A DNA stretch of 64,000 nucleotides from Burkholderiaceae bacterium. Lineage in GTDB: Bacteria > Pseudomonadota > Gammaproteobacteria > Burkholderiales > Burkholderiaceae_C. The translations under genes were made by a program, and so were the position numbers. This document shows positions 50,767-58,142 of this stretch, in pieces. The notes beneath the pieces are model-generated. The model was not told where the DNA came from, did no database searches, and saw nothing but the letters and a program-made list of their open reading frames with translations. Every line of letters begins with the position of its first letter. Position 1 is the stretch's first letter. Location of the stretch: positions 1 to 64,000 of the forward strand of contig CAKKRJ010000009.1 of the NCBI GenBank assembly GCA_919902775.1. Direction: 5' to 3'.

Positions 50767-50797
50767 TTGACCTTCAGGTTGACTTGAAGGTTAGAGT
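50767..50797 (+). promoter_or_regulatory. MerR-type promoter/operator 1 (19-bp spacer)
   Basis: A TTGACC -35 box and a TAGAGT -10 box are separated by 19 bases instead of 17, with the dyad CCTTCAGGTTGACTTGAAGG in the spacer. This is the hallmark of promoters twisted open by MerR proteins. It would drive the small exported ORF and merR. A very similar element occurs at 51480. Confidence 0.82.
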
Positions 50798-50831
50798 GCC
50801 GAGTTTTCCGACTCTGGTATCAGGAACCTGC

Positions 50832-50996
50832 ATGTTCACATCCCTGCTCAAGCGCATCCTTCCCGGCCTCATGGCGACGTTTCTGGTGCAGGCTGCGGCA
50901 GCACAACCGGCAGAGGTGACAGGCCAAAACCCGAGTTCGGGCAAGGCGGTGGCCAAGGCTTTGCTCCAGGCGATTGAGGTCAACCAAATCCAGTGA
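50832..50996 (+). CDS. Small exported protein of unknown function, MerR-controlled
   Basis: A 54-residue ORF starting at ATG 50832 after AGGAAC. Residues 1-23 (MFTSLLKRILPGLMATFLVQAAAA) look like a signal peptide with an A-A-A-Q cleavage region, and the mature part is only about 31 residues (QPAEVTGQNPSSGKAVAKALLQAIEVNQIQ). The track lists it as the end of a longer ORF from 50685, but that start has no ribosome site and lies upstream of the promoter. I do not recognise a family. It may be a real small periplasmic peptide or the remnant of a longer exported protein. It lies 31 bp before merR, apparently in the same transcript. Confidence 0.55.
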   Translation: MFTSLLKRILPGLMATFLVQAAAAQPAEVTGQNPSSGKAVAKALLQAIEVNQIQ

Positions 50997-51027
50997 ACTG
51001 GATGACAACGCAACAAGAAGGTGCTTT

Positions 51028-51459
51028 ATGAAAATCGGCGAACTGGCCAAGCGCAGCGGCTTGGCCACCTCCACCATCCGTTTCTACGAATCCAAGGGAC
51101 TGTTGAACGCCGTGGGTCGTCAAACCAATGGTTACCGGGAGTACCCGTTGGAAGCGGTGGCCGTCCTGTCCATCATCGCCAACGCGCAGCAGACGGGCTT
51201 TACGCTGGACGAGATCAAGCAAATCCTGCCGCAGGACATTGCCCATTGGCAGCACGACGAGCTGTTGCTGGCCTTGCGCAAAAAGATCAACGACATCGAG
51301 ACCATGGAGGTGCGCCTGGCGCAGAGCAAGGCCCATTTGCAGTCGCTGATTCAGCTGATCGATGCCAAGCCCGCGGACATGGCGTGCGCGGACAACGCCG
51401 TGCGGGTGTTGGACAGCATGGGGATTGCCAGCCGCAAGAAAGGCAGCAGCAGGGGATAG
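51028..51459 (+). CDS. MerR-family transcriptional regulator
   Basis: A 143-residue activator. MKIGELAKRSGLATSTIRFYESKGLLNAVGRQTNGYREYPLEAVAVLSIIANAQQTGFTLDEIKQIL is the MerR winged HTH. A long coiled coil (LLLALRKKINDIETMEVRLAQSKAHLQSLIQLIDA) mediates dimerisation. Only one cysteine is seen in the C-terminal region (MACADNAV), so this is not SoxR-, CueR- or MerR-like metal sensing by paired Cys. ATG 51028 has AGAAGG upstream; the track start 50974 overlaps the small ORF. It probably controls both nearby promoters with 19-bp spacers. Confidence 0.9.
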   Translation: MKIGELAKRSGLATSTIRFYESKGLLNAVGRQTNGYREYPLEAVAVLSIIANAQQTGFTLDEIKQILPQDIAHWQHDELLLALRKKINDIETMEVRLAQSKAHLQSLIQLIDAKPADMACADNAVRVLDSMGIASRKKGSSRG

Positions 51460-51479
51460 AAAATTTCAAAAAAATACGC

Positions 51480-51510
51480 TTGACATTCAAGTTAAGTTGA
51501 ACCTTAAGCT
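51480..51510 (+). promoter_or_regulatory. MerR-type promoter/operator 2 (19-bp spacer)
   Basis: TTGACA (51480-51485) and TAAGCT (51505-51510) are 19 bp apart, with the dyad TTCAAGTTAAGTTGAA between. It shares most positions with promoter 1 (CTTGAC-TTCA-GTT-A-TTGAA) and lies about 50 bp upstream of the NAD(P)H-binding gene. Confidence 0.82.
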
Positions 51511-51561
51511 ACCCCCACGCCGCTCTGAACGCGCGGCAGTCACCGAAGATAGGAAAAAGTC

Positions 51562-52497
51562 ATGCAAACAATTCTTGGCGCTACCGGGCAGATCGCGGTG
51601 GAGTTGGCCCGCGAACTGGTGCGCAACACCACCACCGAGCTGAGGCTGGTGAGCCGCAACCCTCGCAAGGTCAACGCCACCGATGCGGTGGTTGCCGCCA
51701 ATTTGCTCGACACCGAGCAGACGCTGGCCGCCGTCACGGGCAGCGATGTCGTGTACTTCACCGCGGGTCTGCCGCCGGATACGGCGGTGTGGGAAGCCCA
51801 GTTCCCGACGATGTTGCGCAACGCGCTCGATGCCACTCGCGCAGCGGGCGCCAAGTTCGTCTATTTCGACAACACCTACATGTACCCGCAAGACGATCGC
51901 TTGTTGAAGGAGGATGCACCTTTTGAGCCGAATGGCCGCAAGGGCAAGGTGCGGGCAGAGATGGCTGCCATGGTGCTGGAGGAGATGGCGAGAGGTGACA
52001 TCCCCGTGCTCATCGGCCGCGCCCCGGAGTTCTACGGCCCCGGCAAGACCCAAAGCTTCACCAACGCGCTGGTGATCGACCGGCTGAAACTTGGCCAGAA
52101 GTCCCGCGTGCCGGTGCGTGACGATACGTTGCGCACCTTGATCTGGACGCCGGATGCCAGTCGTGCACTGGCAGTGTTGGGCAATGCGCCGGATGCCTAC
52201 GGCCAGACCTGGCATCTGCCCTGCGATGACAACCGGTTGACCTACCAACAATTTGTGGCATTGGCCGCGGATGTGTTTGGCCGGCCACCGGCGTACAGCG
52301 TCATCGGTCGCCTCACGATGACGGTGGCGGGACTCTTCAAAAAGGAAGTCCGAGAGATCAGCGAATTGTTGCCCCGCTACCAGCAGGACAACTTGTTCGA
52401 CTCTGGCAAGTTCAAGCGACGCTTCCCGGATTTCGCGGTGACAAGCTACAGAGAAGGTTTGTGTCAGATTCAGCAGCAAGCCAGCGCGATCGGATAG
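51562..52497 (+). CDS. NAD(P)H-binding (atypical SDR / NmrA-like) protein
   Basis: A 311-residue Rossmann protein. MQTILGATGQIAVELARELVRNTTTELRLVSRNPRKV holds the GATGxxA/G dinucleotide motif. DVVYFTAGLPPDTAVWEAQFPTMLRNALDATRAAGAKFVYFDNTYMYP matches extended/atypical SDRs with a Y-x-Y in place of the usual YxxxK. Proteins of this kind act as epimerase-like reductases or redox sensors. AGGAAAAAGTC precedes the ATG. A MerR-type promoter directly upstream indicates inducible expression by the neighbouring MerR protein. Confidence 0.85.
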   Translation: MQTILGATGQIAVELARELVRNTTTELRLVSRNPRKVNATDAVVAANLLDTEQTLAAVTGSDVVYFTAGLPPDTAVWEAQFPTMLRNALDATRAAGAKFVYFDNTYMYPQDDRLLKEDAPFEPNGRKGKVRAEMAAMVLEEMARGDIPVLIGRAPEFYGPGKTQSFTNALVIDRLKLGQKSRVPVRDDTLRTLIWTPDASRALAVLGNAPDAYGQTWHLPCDDNRLTYQQFVALAADVFGRPPAYSVIGRLTMTVAGLFKKEVREISELLPRYQQDNLFDSGKFKRRFPDFAVTSYREGLCQIQQQASAIG

Positions 52498-52515
52498 TCC
52501 GGTTTCCTGATGCGC

Positions 52516-52962
52516 TTACGGCGATGGCATGACTTGACCGCGAACCTCGCCGCCTGGATGGGTCTCGGTATGCAGGTTGACATACCATTTTCCAGACATC
52601 AGCTCTGCCGTCTGAGCTGCTGTTAATGTGGCGGATCCCTTGATGGGGCTTTCCATTGGGCCTGTGAGGCCCAATGCCACGCCGGCACTGACGCCAACGG
52701 GTGCTGGGCCATGGAAGTGGCCCGCTTTGACTGGGCCGGACAGGCCCGAATAGGTCACCGTCCAGCTCAATACATGGGTTCGTTTGTCCAAGGTGGCGTT
52801 CAACATGCCCATGCCTGCACTGGTGTTGGCCGGGACCTCATGGGCCCCCGCAAGTTGGGCACCGAAGACCATCGTGCTCGAGTCCTTCATCGCGCCACAG
52901 GCACTCAAGCTCAACGTGAAGGCGATCAAGCCCAGGGACAAGAATTTTTGGGTGTTCAACAT
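52516..52962 (-). CDS. CHRD-domain lipoprotein
   Basis: A 148-residue predicted lipoprotein. MLNTQKFLSLGLIAFTLSLSACG ends in a lipobox (S-L-S-A-C). The mature part is one CHRD domain: FGAQLAGAHEVPANTSAGMGMLNATLDKRTHVLSWTVTYSGLSGPVKAGHFHGPAPVGVSAGVALGL and WYVNLHTETHPGGEVRGQV. CHRD proteins in bacteria have no firm function; several are secreted or envelope-bound. ATG 52962 is preferred over 52968 because only it has GAAGGA at proper spacing. The track start 53160 would include a long untranslated leader. Confidence 0.88.
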   Translation of the reverse strand: MLNTQKFLSLGLIAFTLSLSACGAMKDSSTMVFGAQLAGAHEVPANTSAGMGMLNATLDKRTHVLSWTVTYSGLSGPVKAGHFHGPAPVGVSAGVALGLTGPMESPIKGSATLTAAQTAELMSGKWYVNLHTETHPGGEVRGQVMPSP

Positions 52963-53105
52963 GGTCATTCCTTCAAGATGTGATTTATTAAAGAAAATAG
53001 CTGCGCCGTTCAACGCCAAAAAATGATAGCGAGACATCCCCAAAGGGATGCGCCATTTTGTGTGGGCAAACAGACAGACAAACCAATGTGGATCGACCAT
53101 GAAGA

Positions 53106-53153
53106 AAGCGCTTTGCTTGCACCCTGGGTTGACAGGGTGCAAGCAAAGCGCTT
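53106..53153. repeat. Perfect 21-bp inverted repeat
   Basis: AAGCGCTTTGCTTGCACCCT (and one more G) pairs without mismatch with the right arm around a six-base GGTTGA loop. On the minus strand a weak T-rich run (TTTCTTC) follows, so it could end transcripts from Bug copy 4. Its length and purity are unusual for a terminator. Confidence 0.85.
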
Positions 53154-53223
53154 GCTTCAACAGCCACTACCCGCTTGAGGGGCGACTCTGGGACGACTGT
53201 GGCGATGGGTGTCAGCCCTTACT

Positions 53224-53342
53224 GTGAAAGAACAGCCTTCGGTCGCAGGGGCGACCTCCTACAAAAAATTGGACTCTTGTGGGAGCGCATCCCTACAAAA
53301 AACCGAATCCTTGTGGGAGCGCGCCCCTGCGCGCGAATGCCC
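53224..53342. repeat. REP/BIME-like hairpin repeat cluster 3
   Basis: It starts with GTGAAAGAACAGCCTTCGGT and contains three more units, ending TGTGGGAGCGCGCCCCTGCG-CGCGAATG. Same family and same orientation as cluster 1. One middle unit (GTGGGAGCGCATCCCTAC) has lost its right arm, showing decay. Confidence 0.8.
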
Positions 53343-53349
53343 ATTGGGT

Positions 53350-54366
53350 TTATTGCGGCACAAAACCCGAGGCTTTGGCCAGTGAACCCAATACCTTCAC
53401 ATCGTCGAGGTAAAAAGCGTGAGCCTGCTTGACGGTTGTGGGCTCAAAAACGCTCGCACCTGTGGCCTCGATCGTTTTGCGCACTTCAGGCTTGGCCAAG
53501 GCAGCCAAAACAGCCTTGTTCAACTGTTCCACGATGGGGGCAGGCACGGCAGAGCTCACATGCACAGCCGACCACAAAGAAAAGTTCGTGTTCTCCAGGC
53601 CTTTGAATGAGCTGGCCAGTGGGACTTTGGGGAAGCGGGCATTGGGCTTGTCGCTGAGCAGGGCCAAGCCGCGAATCTTTCCAGATTCAATATAGTCCGG
53701 AAATGGGCCGGCGATGGGCAGCAGCGCAAAGTCAATGCGGCCGCCGACCAGGTCGGTCAGGCAGGGGCCAAAACCGGGGTAGGGTACCTGCAGGCTCTTG
53801 GTTTGCAACTGGTTGTTGATGCGATCCATGATCAAGGGGTAAATGGTCCCCGCGCCTGGTGTGCAGTAAGACAGGGGCTTGTCGGTACTGGCTTTCATCA
53901 AGGCGACCAGCTCTGGAAAGGTTTGTGCGGGCAAGGAATTGCGCACGACCACCATCACCGAGGTGTAACCCACCAAGGCCACGGTTTGTGCTTCTTCATG
54001 CTTGTAGTTGGCAGACTTGTAACTGAAGGGCGAGAGCACCAGGTCTTGCTGAGTCGATACCAGCAGCGTGTGCCCGTCGGCCGGGGCTTTGAGCGCTTTG
54101 GTGGTGCCAATCGAGCCACCAGCGCCGACGATGTTTTCCACAATCACGGGCTGGCCCAGGCTGGTTTGCAGTTCACTGCTCAGCACCCGTGCGACCACAT
54201 CGGTGGCACCGCCGGCAGGCCAGGGCACCATGAAGGAAATCTTCTTGTTCGCGTAGGTTTGAGCTTGCGCAGCCGCTCCGAAACTGAGCAACGCCAGCAA
54301 CAGCATGGGCGCAGTGCGCTTGCAAAGTTTGGTGGCATTGGCTTTTAGATGCAAGGTCAGAGACAT
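53350..54366 (-). CDS. Tripartite tricarboxylate transporter receptor (Bug family), copy 4
   Basis: A 338-residue receptor. Signal peptide core MLLLALLSFGAAAQAQ, then YANKKISFMVPWPAGGATDVVARVLSSELQTSLGQPVIVENIVGAGGSIGTTKALKAPADGHTLLVSTQQDLVLSP. VPYPGFGPCLTDLVGGRIDFALLPIAGP replaces the usual YKGGGPAL loop and FEKD-type strand, so its ligand probably differs from the other copies. AAAGGA precedes ATG 54366. It is divergent from the YtcJ-like amidohydrolase, whose substrate it may deliver. Confidence 0.9.
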   Translation of the reverse strand: MSLTLHLKANATKLCKRTAPMLLLALLSFGAAAQAQTYANKKISFMVPWPAGGATDVVARVLSSELQTSLGQPVIVENIVGAGGSIGTTKALKAPADGHTLLVSTQQDLVLSPFSYKSANYKHEEAQTVALVGYTSVMVVVRNSLPAQTFPELVALMKASTDKPLSYCTPGAGTIYPLIMDRINNQLQTKSLQVPYPGFGPCLTDLVGGRIDFALLPIAGPFPDYIESGKIRGLALLSDKPNARFPKVPLASSFKGLENTNFSLWSAVHVSSAVPAPIVEQLNKAVLAALAKPEVRKTIEATGASVFEPTTVKQAHAFYLDDVKVLGSLAKASGFVPQ

Positions 54367-54429
54367 GGAAAGTCCTTTCAAAGTGCGGAATACCGAATGT
54401 GCTTGTTGGATGAAATTCGCATCAGAATT

Positions 54430-54443
54430 TTCACTCTTGTGAA
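54430..54443. promoter_or_regulatory. Possible operator in the Bug 4-amidohydrolase divergent promoter
   Basis: TTCAC-TCTT-GTGAA is a five-base inverted repeat in an AT-rich stretch of the 265-bp divergent promoter. It could be a site for the XRE-cupin regulator of the same locus. Short, so tentative. Confidence 0.35.
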
Positions 54444-54631
54444 TTGTTGAAGTATTGGGAGTTTCCCTTGGATGTACAGATTTCCTTTGTAATTACGTGC
54501 TGGTGTAGGTGTTTGCACGGGTTTGATTGATGCTCGGTAATCGCGCGATAATGAAAATCATGATATAAATTTCACTTGATTGAATCTTCAATTCAGTGCC
54601 TGTCCAACGCACACATCAAAAAGGTGTTTGT

Positions 54632-56542
54632 ATGTCTACAAGCCAGTCCTCCACTATTGAAGAGCTGACGATTTTTCTAGCCAAGCGCATCTACACCATG
54701 GATGAATCCTTGCCCGAGGCCAATGCTGTCGCGGTCAGCCAGGGGCGCATCGTGGCGGTCGGCTCTTTGGAGGAGATGGATGCCTGGATGACGGGGCGGA
54801 AAGTGACCATTGACAGGCAGTTTGAGGACCGTGTCTTGATGCCCGGGCTGATCGACAACCACATCCATCCCTTCCTGGGCGCGTTGTTGATGCCGATGGT
54901 GACCATTGCGCCAGAAGCCTGGCGTCAGCCCAGTGGCGAACTCGTGCCTGCAGCCAGAACCCCCGAGGCATACCGCAAGGCATTGCTTGAAGCAGCGCAG
55001 GCAGCGGTTGATCCAGCCGACTGGTTCATCACCTGGGGTTACCAGCCCGACTTGCATGGCCGTTATGACCGCCAACTGCTGGATGAGCTGTTCCCAGACC
55101 GGCCTGTCATCTTGTGGCAAAGGTCGTTCCATGAAACCTATTTGAACTCTCGTGCATTCGAGAAGCTGGGGCTGCAGCGTGAAGAATGGGCAGACCATCC
55201 TCAAATCGACTGGGAGAAAGGGCATTTTTACGAAACGGGCTGCAAGCCTGTCTTGTTGGGCATGCTGCCTTATTTCATGCGACCCGAGTGGTATTACGAA
55301 GGCCTGCGGCAGACCACCAAGTTGATGCACATGGGCGGCATCACCACGGCAGTGGACATGCTGTATGGCGCTTTGGCCCCCGAATACGAAGGCAAGGCAC
55401 TCGATCAGGTTTTGCATCAAGAGAACACGCCCTGCCGCGTGGTCAATGTGTTTGATGTGAGAGGCTATGCCAACCGCGCCACCCAGACCGAACTGGGCCC
55501 GCCGGATCAGCCCATTGACTTTGAGGCGGGGCTCGCCGCGATTGACGACCAGGTTGGCAAACGGCAAGGAAAAATCTGGAACGCCAAAGCCATCAAGCTG
55601 TTTGCCGATGGCGCGATTTTTTCGCAGCTGATGCAAATGCGCTGGCCGGGCTATCTGGACGGCCACCAGGGCGAGTGGCTGATGGCTCCGCCGGTGCTCA
55701 AGGCCGGTGTGCTGGCGGCCTGGAAGGCGGGTTACACCATCCATGTGCATGTGAATGGCGACGGCGGCATGGACGCGGTGCTCGACGCGGTGGAAGCCGC
55801 GCAGCAAGCGCAGCCGCGCTTTGACCACCGCTTTCATGTGCACCATGTGGGCTTTCATGCCCAGTCACAAACCGCGCGCATGGCGGCACTGGGCATCCAT
55901 GCCACCGTCAACCCCTATTACCTGCATACGCTGGGTGACGACTACAGTATTTTTGGTCTTGGGCCAGAGCGTGCGGCGCAACTCACGCGCATTGCGTCGA
56001 TGTTGCGTGAGGGCATGCGGGTGTCCTTCCATTCCGATTTCATGATGGCCCCGACCGAGCCATTGACCTTGGCCTGGTGTGCCGCGAATCGGGTGACACA
56101 AAGCGGTCAGGTTTTGGGGCCAACAGAGAAAATTCCATTGATGCAAGCCTTGCGGGGCGTGACCATTGATGCCGCCTGGGCCTTGCGTCTGGAAGACGAA
56201 ATTGGCTCCATTGCAGCAGGCAAGCGGGCAGATTTTGTGGTCTTGGAAGATGACCCCATGCAATTGGGCGCGGACAAACTCCGAGAGGTCCGCGTGGCTG
56301 GGACGGTCTTTGAAGGACAGGTCCACATGCTGCCTTTCCCCGTGGGCTCCTCGTTGCTTGACCAGTCCCATGCGACGGCTCAGACCGCAGAAAAAGTGAA
56401 AACCGCTGGCCGTTATCGGCCAGTCCAGGGGGCGTGCAATGGCGTATCGGATCGCTGTGATCTGGTCCGTACGTGGGCACAATGGCTGCAAACCGCATTG
56501 CCCGGCATGTTGCCTGCGGGTCCTCGATTGAACACACCATGA
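54632..56542 (+). CDS. Amidohydrolase family 3 (YtcJ-like) metal-dependent hydrolase
   Basis: A 636-residue enzyme. LTIFLAKRIYTMDESLPEANAVAVSQGRIVAVGSLEEM is the N-terminal beta-sandwich; VLMPGLIDNHIHPFLGAL carries the HxH metal ligands; YTIHVHVNGDGGMDAVLDAVEAAQ and FHVHHVGFHAQSQTARMAALGIHATVNP carry later ligands; VSFHSDFMMAPTEPLTLAW holds the catalytic Asp; IAAGKRADFVVLEDDPM closes the sandwich. YtcJ-type enzymes hydrolyse amides or similar bonds in exoenzyme-like or cytosolic form; the substrate is unknown. AAGGTG precedes ATG 54632. Its stop overlaps the next start (ATGA). Confidence 0.88.
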   Translation: MSTSQSSTIEELTIFLAKRIYTMDESLPEANAVAVSQGRIVAVGSLEEMDAWMTGRKVTIDRQFEDRVLMPGLIDNHIHPFLGALLMPMVTIAPEAWRQPSGELVPAARTPEAYRKALLEAAQAAVDPADWFITWGYQPDLHGRYDRQLLDELFPDRPVILWQRSFHETYLNSRAFEKLGLQREEWADHPQIDWEKGHFYETGCKPVLLGMLPYFMRPEWYYEGLRQTTKLMHMGGITTAVDMLYGALAPEYEGKALDQVLHQENTPCRVVNVFDVRGYANRATQTELGPPDQPIDFEAGLAAIDDQVGKRQGKIWNAKAIKLFADGAIFSQLMQMRWPGYLDGHQGEWLMAPPVLKAGVLAAWKAGYTIHVHVNGDGGMDAVLDAVEAAQQAQPRFDHRFHVHHVGFHAQSQTARMAALGIHATVNPYYLHTLGDDYSIFGLGPERAAQLTRIASMLREGMRVSFHSDFMMAPTEPLTLAWCAANRVTQSGQVLGPTEKIPLMQALRGVTIDAAWALRLEDEIGSIAAGKRADFVVLEDDPMQLGADKLREVRVAGTVFEGQVHMLPFPVGSSLLDQSHATAQTAEKVKTAGRYRPVQGACNGVSDRCDLVRTWAQWLQTALPGMLPAGPRLNTP

Positions 56543-57177
56543 GCCCACGATCCACCCCTGTCGCGGTCAAAAAGACCGCTCAAAAAGCACCGCAAAAAAC
56601 CCCAGCGACACTGACGCCTCAGCAAATTCTGGGTTTTCAGATCCGTGACCTGCGGCGTGCCAAACGCCTGACGCTGGTTGAATTGACGCAACGCATCAAC
56701 CGCTCTGTGGGCTGGCTCAGCCAGATTGAAAGAGGCATGGCCGAAATCAGTATTTCGGCCATGCACGAAATCGCGCGCGAACTGGACGTGCAAATTTCCT
56801 GGTTCTTCCGATCCGAGTCGGCCCCTGATGCCGATGAAATCGGCTTTGTGGTGCGCAAAGCCCATCGGCGAGCCATGGATTTTCATGGCTCAGGCGTGCA
56901 TGAAGAAATTCTCAGCCCGTCCATCAGCGGTGAATTGCTGCTGGTGGAGACCACGTTTGAGCCCGGTGCCAGAACGGGTGACCGCGATCGCGAGCGCCGA
57001 GGCGAGGAAGCTGGCGTGGTGATGAGTGGCGTGCTGGAGCTGCAAGTGGATGGCAAAACCTTGATGCTGGAAGCGGGTGACAGTTTCTCTTTCACCAGAA
57101 AAGGCCCGCACCGCTGTCACAACCCCGGCAAAGTGCCCGCCGTGGTTTTGTGGGTGCACACCCCGGCGTCGTATTGA
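56539..57177 (+). CDS. XRE-family regulator with C-terminal cupin domain
   Basis: A 212-residue protein. A Lys/Ala/Pro-rich N-terminal tail precedes the HTH_3 domain (LGFQIRDLRRAKRLTLVELTQRINRSVGWLSQIERGMAEISISAMHEIARELDV). The cupin occupies residues ~115-212 (ELLLVETTFEPGARTGDRDRERRGEEAGVVMSGVLELQVDGKTLMLEAGDSFSFTRKGPHRCHNPGKVPAVVLWV). Such regulators (PuuR/SutR type) bind a small metabolite in the cupin. ATGA overlap with the amidohydrolase shows co-expression, suggesting control of this operon and Bug copy 4. Confidence 0.9.
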   Translation: MSPRSTPVAVKKTAQKAPQKTPATLTPQQILGFQIRDLRRAKRLTLVELTQRINRSVGWLSQIERGMAEISISAMHEIARELDVQISWFFRSESAPDADEIGFVVRKAHRRAMDFHGSGVHEEILSPSISGELLLVETTFEPGARTGDRDRERRGEEAGVVMSGVLELQVDGKTLMLEAGDSFSFTRKGPHRCHNPGKVPAVVLWVHTPASY

Positions 57178-57183
57178 GTTTTG

Positions 57184-57981
57184 ATGTTGTTTGATTTATT
57201 CAAAGCCGCAGACCCCTCCGCATGGGGCATCGGATGGCAGTCGTTGCCTCTTTTCCAATCCGGCGTGGTCTTTTTGGGCTACTTGGTGCTGGGCGTGACC
57301 GGCTTTGGCTCGGCCTTGATCATCATTCCGCTGTTGGCCTGGCACTGGCCCCTGACACTGGTCGTGCCCCTGGTGCTGATGACGGACATCCCGACCTCGC
57401 TTTTTCATACCGGCTTGAATTTCCGCGAGGTCGCTTGGCGTGAACTGCCACGGTTGCTGCCCTCCGTCATCGTGGGGGCATTGGCCGGATCAGCGCTCTT
57501 GCAAGTCTCCAGCGGACAGGGCTTGCTGGCCGTGTTGGGCCTGTACGTGATCTGGGTGGGCATCCGGGGATTCAGAGCCTCAGCGCCCTTCGTTCATGTG
57601 TCAGGTTGGATTCCGCAAAATGTGGCCGGGTTCTTCATGGGCTTGATCGAAACCATGTTTGGCACCGCCGGGCCGGTGGTCATGCTGTGGCTCACCAAGC
57701 GCCTGGAAGACCCACAGGCCTTGCGTGCGACGATGCCCATCACCATCTTGTTCTTGTCCAGTACCGCATTGACCAGCGCGGCCTTGACGGGCAACCTCAA
57801 CCAACCCGAAATCTGGCAATGGGTTTTGGTGTTGCTGCCCTCTGCTTTCTTGGGCATTTGGTGCGGCCACCGCTTGGCGCAGCGCTTCGACGCCCAAACA
57901 TTGAAGCCAATCATCTTCAGCCTCTTGGGCATGAGTGGGGCTTTGTTGGTGGTTCGCGCGCTGTCGCTGTTGATGAACTGA
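57184..57981 (+). CDS. TauE/SafE-family sulfite/organic-acid exporter
   Basis: A 265-residue membrane protein with about seven or eight helices. VFLGYLVLGVTGFGSALIIIPLLAWHWPLTLVVPLVLMTDI is the first TauE repeat (G-x-G-x-x-x-P). QNVAGFFMGLIETMFGTAGPVVMLWLTKRLEDPQALRAT is the second. TauE/SafE proteins export sulfite, sulfoacetate or other small acids. It starts 6 bp after the regulator and completes the three-gene operon. One product of the hydrolase may be an exported sulfonate or carboxylate; this is inference only. Confidence 0.86.
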   Translation: MLFDLFKAADPSAWGIGWQSLPLFQSGVVFLGYLVLGVTGFGSALIIIPLLAWHWPLTLVVPLVLMTDIPTSLFHTGLNFREVAWRELPRLLPSVIVGALAGSALLQVSSGQGLLAVLGLYVIWVGIRGFRASAPFVHVSGWIPQNVAGFFMGLIETMFGTAGPVVMLWLTKRLEDPQALRATMPITILFLSSTALTSAALTGNLNQPEIWQWVLVLLPSAFLGIWCGHRLAQRFDAQTLKPIIFSLLGMSGALLVVRALSLLMN

Positions 57982-58043
57982 ACTGGCGTTGCGCAACTTG
58001 TACCCAGTCTGTAACCGGCATAACGGCCCAAAGCGGGTGAACA

Positions 58044-58075
58044 CGGTTACCATGGATGATGTAACTTAGTTACCA
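58044..58075. promoter_or_regulatory. edd operator candidate (HexR-like dyad)
   Basis: TGTAACTTAGTTACCA (58060-58075) contains GTAACT-T-AGTTAC, a perfect six-base inverted repeat, and is close to the HexR site form TGTARTNNNAYTACA. A further CGGTTAC (58044-58050) mirrors GTAACCG at 58011-58017. It lies about 70 bp upstream of edd. No hexR gene is in the window. Confidence 0.62.
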
Positions 58076-58142
58076 ACCGGGGCGTCACAGCCCCCTGTTG
58101 GTTCTTTTGTCCTGAAACATCCGCCTGCTTCCCGTCAGGCCC

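Larger units (their letters stand above)
52963..53349. other. 387-bp intergenic region with a long hairpin and REP-like repeats
   Basis: No gene is supported here. From left to right it contains the CHRD-gene promoter region (AT-rich, 52970-53030), the perfect 21-bp inverted repeat at 53106-53153, and repeat cluster 3 at 53224-53342. It ends 8 bp before the stop of Bug copy 4. Confidence 0.7.
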
